Assembly: GCA_000467715.1 (NCBI GenBank)
Contig: AJFK01000318.1
Coordinates: 62,001-126,000, forward strand
From: Hysterium pulicare CBS 123377
Lineage: Eukaryota > Ascomycota > Dothideomycetes > Hysteriales > Hysteriaceae
DNA: 64,000 bases
Reading direction: 5' to 3'
Under the pieces are notes generated by a model. That model searched no databases. It had not been told where the DNA came from and was given only the letters and a program-made list of their open reading frames with translations. Positions 34,053 to 45,865 of the stretch are shown piece by piece. A program made the position numbers and the translations under genes. Within the stretch, counting starts at the first letter, position 1. Every line of letters begins with the position of its first letter.

Positions 34053-34997
34053 AGGCATGGAATTACTAGGTGGTTGTCCTGTGATAGTCGCGAGGAGCCA
34101 CGTCTACAGAACGAAGGAATTGAAGCAACGAGGGTTGGTTTCATAAGAATTCTGCTTTACAATCATTCTTTGGCGTCTCCCTAAGTTGAAAAACTCACTA
34201 CGCTACTATCATGAAGGACTTAATGTGTTTGCATATCGTTAGACTTTTCTCAAAGTCCGACCCATATATGTAGACTAGCAGTAACAAGTTCCATACCCTT
34301 TGTAATGGCAGACACATCTTTCAACATGATCGTTTGGCATTGCCGAGTGAACCATTTCTCAACTATGCCAAGACACCGTCAATGCTAGACTCGCTCGGAT
34401 CTCCACAAAATACCAAGAAACTGAGTCACAATAAGACTATCAAAAATGGTTTTCGGAGGATTGTAGGCTTGGTTGACGTATTATTTCAAAAAAGGAAGGT
34501 GAGTTGTGCTAGATGCTGCATATCGTGGCTTGCGGGGACGATAAGAATCTCAACTCCATAGAACACTCTCCGCAGGATCCGAAAACCTTTCTACTGGTAC
34601 AATCCTTCAAACGCCTTCGACGCGTTTCTACATGACTCGGTATCCAAATGTACAGGCCTGACATGCCAAAACCGGGCGGGTGCTTATCGTACACGAGGCA
34701 TTCTGCACCGAGTCCAATAGCTCCAAGCGAATCCTACAGACTTTTCCATCTTCATTCAAGCTCCAGGCACAATCACGCAAGGTACTGACAGCATCCACTT
34801 ACAAACATGCTCTTTCGACCTTATCAATGGAATTTCTGTGGGATGAAAGTACGCCCTATATGACGAACATTTCGAAGTAGCTGCAGCCGCTTTCAGTCTA
34901 GCTAATGCACGCTGACTATGATTCTAAGCTACAGCCTACATAATGGAGAGACTCCTCTCGAAAGACCTTCTCGTCCAGCAGGGAGAAGACCGCAAGC
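34053..34997. other. Gene-free interval
   Basis: About 0.95 kb between the DUF2231 gene and the secreted amidase. Scattered short frames only, with no domain or repeat recognised. Confidence 0.4.
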
Positions 34998-37219
34998 ATG
35001 ACTAGAATTGGAATCTCATTCGCGGCAGGACTCGTCCTTTTCCTCCGCGTTGTCCAGGCTGCCGTATCAACTACAGGATTTACGGTATCATTGAATGATG
35101 TTTCGTACTTCGTTCCTCCAGATGTCGTTGCTACTATTCCAATTTCTCGTGGTTTATCGTCCGCCTTCAAGTCTGGAACTTTCGTGCCCCTGACTGTTGT
35201 CACCACTGCTACGGGAGGATTTGGAGCTACTGAGCTCTCTGCGTTGGTATCGAACTACTCTACAACAGACGATGTGTTCCAAACGGGATTTCTAGAAGCA
35301 TTGTATGTGCAATACACCGGATCAAAGCCCCTCCAGCCTTACCAGATATGCTCCGGAAACCTGTCGAGTCCCGTCGTTACAAGTCATGGCAAGAAACCCA
35401 TTCCTCCAGGGCCTTATTTCGTGAGCTCGGGAGGTGCAGTGCACCAAGCTTATCGACTCTACTCCGACTTCGAGGGGGCATTTACAGAGACAGCTATACA
35501 GAACCTGGAAGGCAAATTTTCCGTCCTCCCAGCAGGAATTGTTGGGCAATCTCTTGCGGTCGCTGTCCCCTCCCGCCTGTACTATACGAAGACTGCGGAA
35601 AAGCCACTTGCGGGCGTTAGGATTGGGATCAAGGACATCTACGACATTGAGGGCCTTAAGACTTCGAATGGAAACCGAGCTTGGTACGGACTATATCCTG
35701 CAGCGAATGCGACAGCAGTACCGGTACAAAACCTTATCGATGCGGGTGCAATTGTTGTGGGCAAGATGAAGACCAGCCAGTAAGCGATTTTCTCTTTCGA
35801 CTCCTATAAAGCCAAAACGAGTTTGTCTTCTACGACTTGTTTCAACCTAGCTTGGAGCAAGCAGAGCGAAACGAGGCGTTATCCGCAGTTAATGCTTCCC
35901 TGAGATCGTGGTTGGGCTGATATATCTCCTTGACTCATCGCTTGCTAAACATTGAATTCGGTTTGGCTAATGAATGGATAGATTCGCCAATGGCGAGACC
36001 GCCACCGCAGACTGGGTCGACTACCGTACGTGTTTCTCCTTCATAATATGTACCTGCAGTATGCATGCAATGCTGACTTTTTGTAGACGAACCATTTAAT
36101 CCACGTGGAGATGGCTACCAGGACACGTCCTCTTCCTCGGCAGGACCTGGAGCTGGAGAGGGTGCCTACCCATGGCTTGATATCACACTCGGTTCCGACA
36201 CCGGCGGTAGTATTCGAGGACCCTCTGAAGAGCAGGGTTTATTTGGAAATCGTCCCTCTCATGGTCTAGTAGCGCTCACGCACGTCATGCCTCTCGCGCC
36301 GGAGCTCGATACTGCTGGGCTCCTATGCCGGGATCCAATCTTACATGCGACTGCTGCCAAAGCGCTATACGGGGACAACATCACATTCACCTCGAAATAC
36401 CCCAAAGAAATTTTGACCGTGAGCTTTCCAAAGGCTGCCACTACACCAGCGTATGCTCTCATTTTAGACTTCTTGGCCAATCTGACCGACTTCCTCGGCG
36501 CGAATGTCACAGCCTTCAACTTCACGACTGCATGGCAAGCCGACAATCCTTCAGCCGCCCCAATCAATACTATCCTCAATATCACGTACCCGCTCTTGAT
36601 CTCCAAAGAGCAGATCCGCCTAGTCAGAGACCCATTCTACGCAGATTACGCAGCCAAATACGATGGCCGCCGACCATTCGTAGATCCTGCCCCTCTGATC
36701 CGCTGGAGCTTCGGCGACAACTCTAGTGCCACGATCGAGGAAGCGGTGGCAAACAAGACCGAGTTCCAGGATTGGTTCAGCAGCAATGTACTCACTCCCT
36801 CCGACTGCTCTAAACGTCTTCTGCTTTACGTCGGGAGCGCTGCCGGTACTGTGTATCGTAACACCTACTGGAATCCACCAGCGGTACCCTTCGGTTTCTC
36901 TAGCGGGCGAATTAGTGTTTTCAGCGAGGCACCTGACTTCGTGGTTCCGAGTAAGTCTTGTATTCCACTGGTTTTCGTCGAGCGGGCATTTTCTAATATA
37001 CTTGCAGTTGGACAGGCAGCGTATAACTCGACAATAACCCAACACGTCGAATATCTCCCCGTTACTTTGGACTTTATGGTGGCTAAAGGCTGCGATGGAA
37101 TGCTTTTTAATCTAATAAAAGATATGTTGGCGGCCGGCCTTGTGCAAGTTAGTAAGACGGGGGCAAGTAGTGTTACCGGGGGGGAGATCCTTCTCAAACG
37201 AGCTTTGGACACGCAGTGA
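34998..37219 (+). CDS. Secreted amidase-signature protein, 633 aa, 4 exons
   Basis: Model: join(34998..35779, 35982..36025, 36087..36950, 37008..37219); intron 1 is 202 nt, the others 57-61. A signal peptide (core [16 protein letters not shown]) leads a ~190-residue N-terminal region of unknown fold, then the amidase signature domain. The catalytic Lys lies in [10 protein letters not shown] (about residue 211). The cis-Ser region is [20 protein letters not shown], and the nucleophile Ser is in [12 protein letters not shown]. All three Ser-cisSer-Lys elements are therefore present. The enzyme hydrolyses amide bonds in this superfamily; the substrate is unknown. Secretion and the extended N-terminus set it apart from cytosolic acetamidases and GatA. 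Several Asn sequons fit an extracellular location. Confidence 0.88.
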
Positions 37220-37742
37220 TATTTTAGATGGTGTAAAGAAGTTGAGTCAATGCTTGGCAGCGAAAAAATAATAGAGCTAGAATCATATAAGAAATAGTTG
37301 GAATTGTACTCGTACATATGAAAGGCGCAAGAGCTGGTTAATAATGAAATCGTCGTATCTGACGTTTATCTAGACATGGTTCATCCACTAACATGCCCGG
37401 ATTCCGTCAATGGGCTAACATACCTAGAGTAAGTCTTCTATGGCTTTTCTAAGGGCACGATAATGCCAAGGCACAAGAGAAGTCGTAGAGAACACTTTGC
37501 CCTGGTAAGTCACATTCACCATGAACAAGTCGCATCACACGAGTCACAGCTATTCACATCATGCAACATCCAGATCAATCAAGGAATCGAAAATTTGAAA
37601 TTTAAGACTTTTTAAAAACCAACCAGCCAGCCCACCAAGCTATTTGGTATCCAGTAACAAAAACAAAGAAAAAGAAGCCAAATGCATATGGGGAAAAGTA
37701 GGTAGAGGTCCATGGTCACCAAAAGAAACAAGAGTGTAATCG
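37220..37742. other. Convergent intergenic region
   Basis: 3' flanks of the amidase (plus) and the Ser/Thr-rich gene (minus). AT-rich with A-runs near 37600-37680. Nothing else recognised. Confidence 0.4.
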
Positions 37743-38249
37743 TCAACCTCGCCGCCCATTAGTAACCTTGATGTAAATTAGGCACAAGAGCAGCTTGAAG
37801 ATGGCTCCTCCGACAAAGACACCAGCAAAGCCAAGGTTGTACCCAACATGATCAGTAGAATTGCCAGTTGCCGTAGCAACCTCCGGAACGGTCCTAGTCG
37901 GGGTTTGCGCCTCAGTGCTGGTGCTCGTGGAGGGAAGAGTTGAAGTGCCAGAGCTCGTAAGGATCGAGTGCGAGCTAGTGCTGTATAGGGTTGAGGTGAT
38001 AGTGCCTATAGACGGAGTGAGGCTGCTAGAAGAAGTTCCAACTGAAGTTGGGACTGACAGGACCGATGAGGTTTCCATTGAGGCTGAGGCGTAAGGGATG
38101 CTGGACTCCGAGGTCACCTGGAAGATTGACGAGACGGCGCTCGAGGTTGTCATGACCAACGGAGCGCTCGATTGATAGCTAGGCATTCCGGGAACGGCAG
38201 TAGTTGGAACACAGTCTGGAGCGGTCACGGTCACAGTGACCTTGCTCAT
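37743..38249 (-). CDS. Ser/Thr-rich single-pass membrane protein, 168 aa, 5' structure uncertain
   Basis: From the ATG at 38249 the frame encodes a Ser/Thr/Val-rich ectodomain-like stretch (TVTVTAPDC, then long STS-type runs) ending in one hydrophobic helix (LGFAGVFVGGAIFKLLLCLIYI) and a short basic tail (KVTNGRRG). This looks like a heavily O-glycosylated surface protein, but no signal peptide is visible. Directly upstream the frame continues (GECSA) to a good acceptor, TTTCTCGCAG. An earlier exon with donor GAAG|GTATGC near 38336 would join in frame, so the real start is probably further upstream, possibly under the promoter at 39405-39440. I could not build those exons with confidence. Confidence 0.65.
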   Translation of the reverse strand: MSKVTVTVTAPDCVPTTAVPGMPSYQSSAPLVMTTSSAVSSIFQVTSESSIPYASASMETSSVLSVPTSVGTSSSSLTPSIGTITSTLYSTSSHSILTSSGTSTLPSTSTSTEAQTPTRTVPEVATATGNSTDHVGYNLGFAGVFVGGAIFKLLLCLIYIKVTNGRRG

Positions 38250-41200
38250 AGCCGAACACTCGCCTGCGAGAAAATAGTTGTCAGTTTCACTCCGCTAGCC
38301 AACACTCGAGCGTGAGGGAGCAACAAGGTTGCATACCTTCCCTATGAGGAAATGCCGTAACGCTGTCTGCTTGTTGATGTTAGATATGTGATCAAAACAT
38401 CTTGCAAATGAGCTAGACAGACTCGGTGGATCAGTCCGAGAGTGTCGTCCTTGCTCATTTGCGAAGAGTATTTCAAGATATCTGTTGTGCGAAGCTTGTG
38501 TAGCGAATTTCGTAGAAATTGAAGGCCGGTGGTATAAGTGAAGGAGTCGATGATTATGTGAGGGATTGTTGGGATGCGAGTTTTTCTTCTCCATGCCTAT
38601 GACTCAGTGCTCGTCGCTGATATATGTGGAAAGCCTCTGTGAATAATGATCAGTCAGATGGTCGGACAATGTGAGGGCTAAAAGCAGCCATGGAAAGGAA
38701 AGCTCAGCAGGGATAAGCTCATCCATAGAGTGGCTCAGACATTCTCTATAAGGTGAGGGACATTGGACCCGCGGCCTAACACCTCCATGCCTGCCGGTTC
38801 CTCACCCCGGTTAACCCTGACGGAGAACACAGAAGGTGATTCGACGGTGGCCATGAAGGGCAGAATCCGCGTTTCCTTCCCATAGATCAAGTGCTTTGAA
38901 GTGGATCCGAGCCGAGACCCGGATCCTGTCATCATTGCCATGGATGTGGGAAGGTGATGACGGAAGGTAGGAATGAAGTCGAGGATGTGAAGTGTCAAGT
39001 GGGAGAATTTGGGGGTTGTGCTGTGAGGAGTTGGAACATTGACCGTGCACTAGCAGTGCAACGAGGTCAAGGAGTGAAAAGATTAGAAACTTACAGTGTC
39101 GCTGCTGAGCATCGAGAAGACGATAGAAAGCTTTCTGGTGCCAGTGTTATAGTGCAGATTGAGTTTGACTCGCTGTGTTGCTGGAAGAAAGCCGCACTAC
39201 AACAGTGAGGTGAGGCAACGAGGTGAAGCAGCAGGACGAGCCTGTATACTTCGGAACGAAGACAGCGGCGATGAATAAGATGTTGTTCGTATGCAGTTGA
39301 AGTAAACAGAAGGGCATGTAAAGAGCTGGAAGAAAGAAGAGAGGTGGTGGAGGTGGAGGTGGAGGTGGGTGTTGTGGATGTGAAGCTAGACTCAGAGGCG
39401 GCCGTATTTATATTGCTGGCAAACGATTCACGGGCACGTGCATGCAAGCTCAATTTGCCAAGGCAACCACACAGCCCGTATAAACACGCCAGAGGATGAT
39501 TGCATGTCTGCAGGATTGCGCACTGTCAATGGCAATTGTAGATTTGAGGAGGATCAGTGCCCCTGAATTCTAGATTAAATGTCAAGAAGAAATAGCTAGG
39601 CAGTTGGAACAAAGTTCAATGTGACCAATGATCTTTTGAACATGAATTGCAACGCGAGACAGATTGAGGCGAGCATAATAGGCCGCTATGCTTTTCTAGA
39701 ATTAGAGAGCTCGATGCCGCATTTGTCCTGATTTGAACTGCCTTGCCCGCGAGCAGTACATTTGCAGCACAACGATAATAGTGTGTGAGGAGACTATAAC
39801 AAGACTTAAACGTTCTCGTTTTAACTTTGCAGCGCGAGAGCATGGCTAAGTCTACGAGTCACTGACTGACCCGGGTCCCGCTGTAAAGTTGATGAATGTA
39901 GTTTCTTCAAGTTCAAAAAAGATTACATTTGAAAGAACCCATTCGATTCATCGTCATCTACTTTGATACCTATCATCTTGTGATCCACCAAGCCGTAAAA
40001 TGCGGAGAAACTCCATCTATTCGAAATCTATCTACATTGATCGAGTGTCTGGGCAGTTACAACCCTCAATGCTTAACTTCAAATATCTCCACGCTGACGT
40101 CTACCAGACCCTACTAGCATTCCCGAAGGCCCTCGTTCAGGTAAGGTTCCGATAACCAGTCAGAGATACGGTTTAGTAACCAGCCAGTATCAATGTAGGC
40201 TCTGCCTCGTACGGGTCCACTGCTACAGGCAACATTACCAGAACGGTAGAAATGCCAGTCCAGCTCCGCTTCCAGGCTTGCCAAAGAAGTGATTTCAACG
40301 TAGGCATTGAAGTGGATTATATCTCTCGTACTTCTGAAATAAGATATCAATTTGGATGTTCATCAGGTTCCTGCCTTCTTCATTATCCATCATCTGCTTG
40401 CTCCATTTCTTCCCTAGTATTGCACTCGAATTGCTTGATTCGTCTGGGTACGTCTTCAGCTAGCTCGGGGTATATGTTGGGAGCATGATTGATCAATATG
40501 ATGGTTTGCGGATCTACTTACTTGTCTATGTATCAACATTAGTCAATCTTGTAGCAAAGGCCTCTTGCCTGATATGAGTGAGATGGAAGTACTTTAGAGA
40601 CTGCACAAGGTGCAACGTTACCTTCGGCCCCGTGATCAAGTTATTCCATGCTCTCGTAAGATTGTAGGCTATGACTCTCAGGAAACTGCCCTATGAATCC
40701 AGTTGTTACCTTGACCAAGCGCATATATCCCGACAGTGCACCAAGTCATGTGATGTTGATAACGTGCAGGTGGATAGAGGTGTGTCAGATTGCTGACAAG
40801 CGGGATTTCTGTATCAAAATAGAAGAATATCTCATGAGCCTCTTAATGTCGCATTTCTTTCAGCTCTAAAGGTCCTTTCTTGATGATCGCCTATCAACTT
40901 GTCCGGTAAAAGCGCACACGCAGATGCTCTTGAAATCGGAGTTTCGATCTCAGATCAGGATGCGACCAATCTGCGTGAATCGAGCGAGTTCGAGGAGTCC
41001 CAGGTTGCTACTCCGTTGCAAGATGATCTATGATGGGTTTACTGAGAAACCTTGACGAAGATAACATGCTGGGATATGGTCTTGAAAGTCTGATGGACAT
41101 AGCGGGCAACTGGTTAGAATACTGCATGTTAGTTAAGATTGAATTTCTGTGGAGCAGTATTTAATAGAGAGGATAGATTCGAGTCCTGGAAACGGAAAGT

Positions 41201-41526
41201 AGAGACGTGTTTTACTGGTAGAACCTTTTGGAGAGGTGTTTGTTGGAGTCGCGATCAGAGTCGGTGTTGAGCGGGAGCGCCACAAGTTGTGCGCCACGGC
41301 TGCGTTGCTACAGTCAGCTCGGTCTCTTGCAGACGCCAACAAACGGAACCTCTCCAATCAAAGGCGTTCCCAGGCATCCACCACTCTTCTCGATCGGAAG
41401 ACTCGCTACGGCCCCGTCCTTCCATATGTTCGAAGGCCCCGCAGAAGCCACAGAGGGGCAATCTTCAGCGAGAACTCACCAGACTCAAGAGTAAAGCAGG
41501 CGTCGGAAAATTGGGACCAAGTGAAG
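38250..41526. other. Gene-poor interval, 3.3 kb
   Basis: No recognisable protein domain on either strand. The left part (38250-39440) probably holds 5' exons of the Ser/Thr-rich gene: splice-like GTAAGT (minus) at about 39089-39094 and CTCACAG near 39026. The right part (39450-41500) shows only short frames. No repeat, transposase or RNA gene seen. Confidence 0.4.
39405..39440 (-). promoter_or_regulatory. Leftward core promoter: TATAAATA plus CACGTG E-box
   Basis: On the minus strand a TATAAATA box (39405-39412) is preceded by a CACGTG E-box (39435-39440), followed by a long CCACCTCCACCTCCACC-type pyrimidine-rich leader. It points toward the Ser/Thr-rich gene about 1.1 kb away. Assignment to that gene is inferred. 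Confidence 0.5.
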
Positions 41527-43069
41527 ATGGACGGCGTTACTGTCAACGTTGACCGCTTACTATCGAATCAGAAGTTCGCTCATGGTGCATCTCAAGAATT
41601 GGAGCCGGAAGGAAGCAGACAGATGGTGCTGATCATCGGAGCGGGTTGGTAGAATTGACTTATTTCCCTACGTTGATGACTAACCGAATCCCCCAGGACC
41701 AGCTGGTTGCGCAATTGCACATGGACTCAAGAAGGTACATACTAATCTTACGAATTTCCAGTCTGAGCATTCATGGCTGGATATCATTATCGGGCTCTGC
41801 ATAGCCGTTGACTTCTCCGAAACGGATACTTCTTACTCTTCAAGCCAAGCCACCACTAACACAAGCACCAGAAAAACGTCCCATTCAAAATCTTCGACAA
41901 AGGCGAAGATGTCTACCGGCACCGGCACTGGGCGTTCACCCTTGGATGGGCACGCCCCTGGCTTCTCCAACTGCTGCCCGCCGGCTATGACCAAAAGCTC
42001 ACTTCCTGCCAAGTAGACCCTGCAATCGACAATGTTGCTAACGGCAATGACCAAATAGTCATGTACGATGGTGCAACTCGCGAATCGCCCTTCAAATTTC
42101 CTATTCCCGGTGCTGCGGAAATGAATATCCGGAAACTGCGAGTAGTACTCTCCGAAGGCCTCGACGTGCAATACTCGAAGAAAGCCGCCCACTTCAAAGT
42201 AGAAGGAGAAGGAGTCCGCGTCTACTTCGAGGATGGGACAAGCGAATACGGCACCACGGCTGTGGGTGTAGACGGAGCTGGGTCTCACATGCGGAAACTA
42301 TTGCTGGGGGGTCATGGGCATCAAGAGATTCTGCCATTCGCGCTGATGAATTTCCTTGCCAGGTATACAGCAGATCAAGCGCGTTGGATCAAATCTCAGC
42401 TTCATCCACTAGTCGACATTGCAATTCACCCCAAAGGACATTACATCCGCACCAACGTGTTAGATATGCCAGATGGAGAGGACCCATCTTCGTGGACGTT
42501 TCAAATCCTTACTACTTGGCCATTCAGAAATGTACAGGACTATGATAACCTTAACGATAATGATCGTTTGAAGCGCCTTAAGGCGCATTTCGAGAAGGAT
42601 CAGTGGTGCGAGCCATACAAATCCATTATCGAATGGATTCCTGAGGATACACCTATTGGGAAAGACCAGCTGAAGATTTGGAAGCCATTGCAGTGGAATA
42701 ATCATGACGGCAGGGTCACGTTGGCAGGGGACGCAGCGCATGCTATGACATTCCGTAAGCTCTTCTGATAATTCCCCAATATAGTTCCCTATTTTGCTCA
42801 CAGCTGATTACTTTTATACAGATCGTGGCCAAGGTGCCAACAACGCTTTCTTCGACGCTTGGTCTTTTGTCCAAGCAATCTCTCAAGTCGAAGACGGAAT
42901 GCAGACTTTGGAGGAAGCAATCAATACATACGATACAAAAATCGTTGAGCGTGGTGTGAAGGAAGTCCAAATATCGAAGGAGCAGACCTTCTTCACGCAT
43001 GACTGGGAGAACTTCAAGAACAGCCCTGTCATGAAGTTGGGGACGCGCGCTTCTCATGATACGAAGTAA
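41527..43069 (+). CDS. FAD-dependent aromatic-type monooxygenase, 428 aa, 4 exons
   Basis: Flavoprotein hydroxylase of the PF01494 class, using FAD and NAD(P)H to insert oxygen, usually into aromatic or polyketide substrates. Model: join(41527..41644, 41697..41734, 41872..42754, 42822..43069); the first donor is a weak GTTGGT. The dinucleotide motif GxGxxG reads GAGPAG at residues 38-43 (VLIIGAGPAGCAIAHGL). The DG motif is GVDGAGSHMRKLL, and the FAD-ribityl GD motif is LAGDAAHAMTFHRGQGANNA. The second intron is 137 nt. The ATG used gives a ~32-residue extension before the Rossmann strand; a later in-frame Met (RQMVLII) is an alternative. Tail-to-tail with the aldolase gene. Substrate unknown. 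Confidence 0.88.
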
Positions 43070-43333
43070 TGAACTTGCTGGCGACCGGGAGTACATGACT
43101 TTTGCTTTCTGATATGATTTCAATTGGTGTACAAGGACCAATAGAAGTAGTGGAGAACATAAAAGAAAACGACGGGTTTTTTAATCATGACTGGCTGATG
43201 CTAAACAAGACATGTTATGGTGAATAAGTAATTCAGCCTCAGTGGCTCTTTACAATCCCCTACAATCCATTGATCCGGTATAGGAAAACCACAAAGAAAC
43301 ATGAAGGCTTCTTCTTGAATACTGCCGCCCTCC

Positions 43334-44206
43334 TTACTTACTCCCCGTTGCCAAGTCATTGATATACAACCCACCTACTTCCACCTCCTTGACCCAAAGT
43401 CTCCACGCCTTATCCGCCGTATTCTCATTCATCTTCCTACACCCCCTCGCCTCCTCCTCCGTCAAAAAGTCCAAATCCAAATCAGCATCCCCACCAGGCC
43501 CCTTAAGCGCCGTCCTTAAACCCGCAGCATCAATCATCAACTGTGCATTTTTCTGCGTATAGATAGCTCTATACACCGCATCTCGAATATTCTCTCCCAC
43601 ATTCGTAAACCCATGATGACGCATCAGAACAACCGTATGCTCAGGAACATTCACCACTCCCTCCCCCTCAGCCTTCCCACCCGACATTTTCGAGAAGCTA
43701 GATGCTAGAGCAGAACCGAGCGCGGAGTTGTTAACCAACATATCTTTCTGATGGCCCGAGTCCGAAAAATATAATTCTTCCTTCGTGACATCCCAAACGG
43801 GGACCTCCGTCCCAAGAAACCCAGCCATGTGGAAAACAGGCTTCAACCCAACCCTCGCAATCATGAACGGGATCACGGCTTCGGAATGGCTGTGGATAAC
43901 GCAATTGATTCCTGGGTACTTCTTGAATATCTCTCCGTGGATGAAGCGCTCCGAGTAGCCTTTCGGAGCATTGGGATTGATGGGCGAGGAATCAGAGATA
44001 TGATATTCGATTAGGTCATCTGGAGAGCGAACGAGGGCGGGTGCAAGATACCCGGGCATTACGTAGATGGAGGGGTCATGGGGGTGGCGAAGGGAGATGT
44101 GTCCGAAGGCGTCGACGAGGTTGTGGTAGTGGAGGATGTGGTTTGCGGTTATGAGAGTTTGGAGGAGGGATGTGTATTCCGGGGTTTGTTTGGTTTCGAT
44201 TGGCAT
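43334..44206 (-). CDS. Class II aldolase/adducin-domain protein, 290 aa, single exon
   Basis: Single-exon protein of the class II aldolase/adducin N-terminal family, metal-dependent lyases or dehydratases acting on sugar phosphates or related hydroxy acids. Typical pieces: NLVDAFGHISLRHP; IHGEIFKKYPGINCVIHSHS, whose His pair is a metal-ligand site; the third His in VLMRHHGF; and NAQLMIDAAG. No targeting signal is evident. It ends 264 bp from the monooxygenase stop and shares a divergent promoter with the luciferase-domain gene. Fungal members of this group have poorly known substrates. Confidence 0.9.
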   Translation of the reverse strand: MPIETKQTPEYTSLLQTLITANHILHYHNLVDAFGHISLRHPHDPSIYVMPGYLAPALVRSPDDLIEYHISDSSPINPNAPKGYSERFIHGEIFKKYPGINCVIHSHSEAVIPFMIARVGLKPVFHMAGFLGTEVPVWDVTKEELYFSDSGHQKDMLVNNSALGSALASSFSKMSGGKAEGEGVVNVPEHTVVLMRHHGFTNVGENIRDAVYRAIYTQKNAQLMIDAAGLRTALKGPGGDADLDLDFLTEEEARGCRKMNENTADKAWRLWVKEVEVGGLYINDLATGSK

Positions 44207-44535
44207 TTTGATATGGTTGGATGCTGGTTATTTGAGAGGGGAGTGGTTGGTGGAAAGAGGAAGATATGCTGGAAATGGAGCTTAGAGAAAAGAGAACTGA
44301 ACAACTCTACTAAAGCGTTACCTTGTGAGGAGCATGAAGTGAAACAGGTTGCAATAAAGTCGTTCAAGTTGCATATCACGTGTAGTCTTGTTAAGTGGCA
44401 CGAGAGGTGGAGAGGTGGAGACCCGCACCCGCTTCCTTCCCGAGAGGCTTGCAGATCTCATCACGCATCAACCCCTCAGCTTTCACTCTCTCTTCAACAT
44501 CTCCATTCCTTTGAGTCTAAATAGCTTCAGAAAAC
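44207..44535. promoter_or_regulatory. Divergent promoter (aldolase and luciferase-domain genes) with E-box
   Basis: 329 bases between the two start codons. A CACGTG E-box lies near the centre, at 44377-44382. No TATA box in a suitable place. The plus-strand leader is CT-rich. Confidence 0.5.
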
Positions 44536-45568
44536 ATGTCTTCATCGATATTAGCGCCATTCAAACAGCTCTTCTCGAGTCCAGGCCAAGCAGGCCGTGA
44601 TAACGTAGCACTCTTTAGCACAACCCTGCTTATCGCCTTCTGTAGCCTCATCTATGGCGACTACGCATACTGGAAAAGCTTTGGTAACAAAGATACTTGT
44701 CTTTTCAAAAACCTAGCTATGCTTTACTGACTCCTTCCAGGAACCGGAGGTACTCCTCCCACTTTGAAAGGTTACTACCGAATGCGGCGCATGGGCCTCT
44801 ACATCCTCTTCCACCCTGAAAATTTACTCGATGCTTCGCCTATTCCAGATGAAGGACCAAGCTATCTAGCCATGACGATTCCGAAAAGAGAGGGTGGACG
44901 ACCGAAAATAACGAGATGGTAGCTCTTCCGCACTTAAACCATCATTAGCGGCAAGGCTGAGAATCTTATAGGACCCTCCCACAACGCCAATTCAAAGAAC
45001 CAATCGACCCAAAGGCACACGAGGTAATACTCTCCCATATCACTCTCCAAGCAAACATCATTCCCTCATTCACCAGCATCTCCAACTCACGCTCTTCCCT
45101 CCCCAGCGCCTCCACTCCCTCATAACCCGTATAACATCCGACTACGCCGATCTCATCCGCACCGCTCCCTCCAAAACTGAAGGCGGCACCGGCGACGCCA
45201 TCTACGTGAAACCAGAAGTCGAGACGCAGAACCCCAACGTCAAGAAGATATGGTATGAAATCGCGCACGTGCATCCGACGGAGAATTCCTTGCATGTCTA
45301 TCTGGCGCCTAAGGATGCGAGGAAAGTCGTTGAGGCGGGGTGGGGACAGAGGTTCCCCGTTAGTTGGATTGCGCCACCGAGTTGGGTAAGTTGGCTTCTT
45401 GGTGTTGGGTGGAGGGGTGTTGATGGGATGAAGTAGATGCTAATGATATTTTAGGTTATGGTGTATGCGCCGAGGACGGAGGAAGAGGTGCAGCTGGTGG
45501 AGAGAATTGTGAGGGCTGCCGTTAGTTTTAATACTGGTGTTAAGGTTTATGATGAGGGGTTGAGATGA
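44536..45568 (+). CDS. Luciferase-like (DUF5519) domain protein, 256 aa, 5 exons
   Basis: Model: join(44536..44683, 44741..44918, 44972..45023, 45107..45385, 45455..45568), closing in frame. One N-terminal membrane helix (about residues 24-42, VALFSTTLLIAFCSLIYGD) anchors a domain with the fungal DUF5519/luciferase-like pattern: GTGGTPPTLKGYYRMRRMG, then SLHVYLAPKDARKVVEAGWGQRFPVS, then MVYAPRTEEEVQLVERIVRAAV. The family name comes from remote similarity to luciferase regions and does not imply light emission. It is common in ascomycetes, function unknown. The histidine-rich segment IAHVHPTENSLHVYL is the best-conserved part. Confidence 0.85.
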
Positions 45569-45865
45569 GATTGCTTGAGCCTCGGGTTGGTACTGCACGT
45601 TAAGCGCTCAGCTTTATCTACGACCTGATGAATTATGGTTACGACAACAGATACAATCAAAATTGAGAAATAGTTTCCATCAGTGGTAATATCATGGATG
45701 CCTTCCTATATATATACTATTCCTGATTCCATCCAATTCATCATAATAGGCTTTCGAAATAGAACGTCTCCTTAACAAACTCTCCTCATACACCAATCCA
45801 CCAAGCTTTCCAGAAGATAATCATAATAACATTAAATACAGTGACATCGACAAAACTTCCGATTG

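Noticed and set aside
41236-41526. In-frame extension upstream of the FAD monooxygenase start
   Set aside because: Arg/Ser-rich, no conserved pattern; the later ATG at 41527 sits properly before the Rossmann motif.
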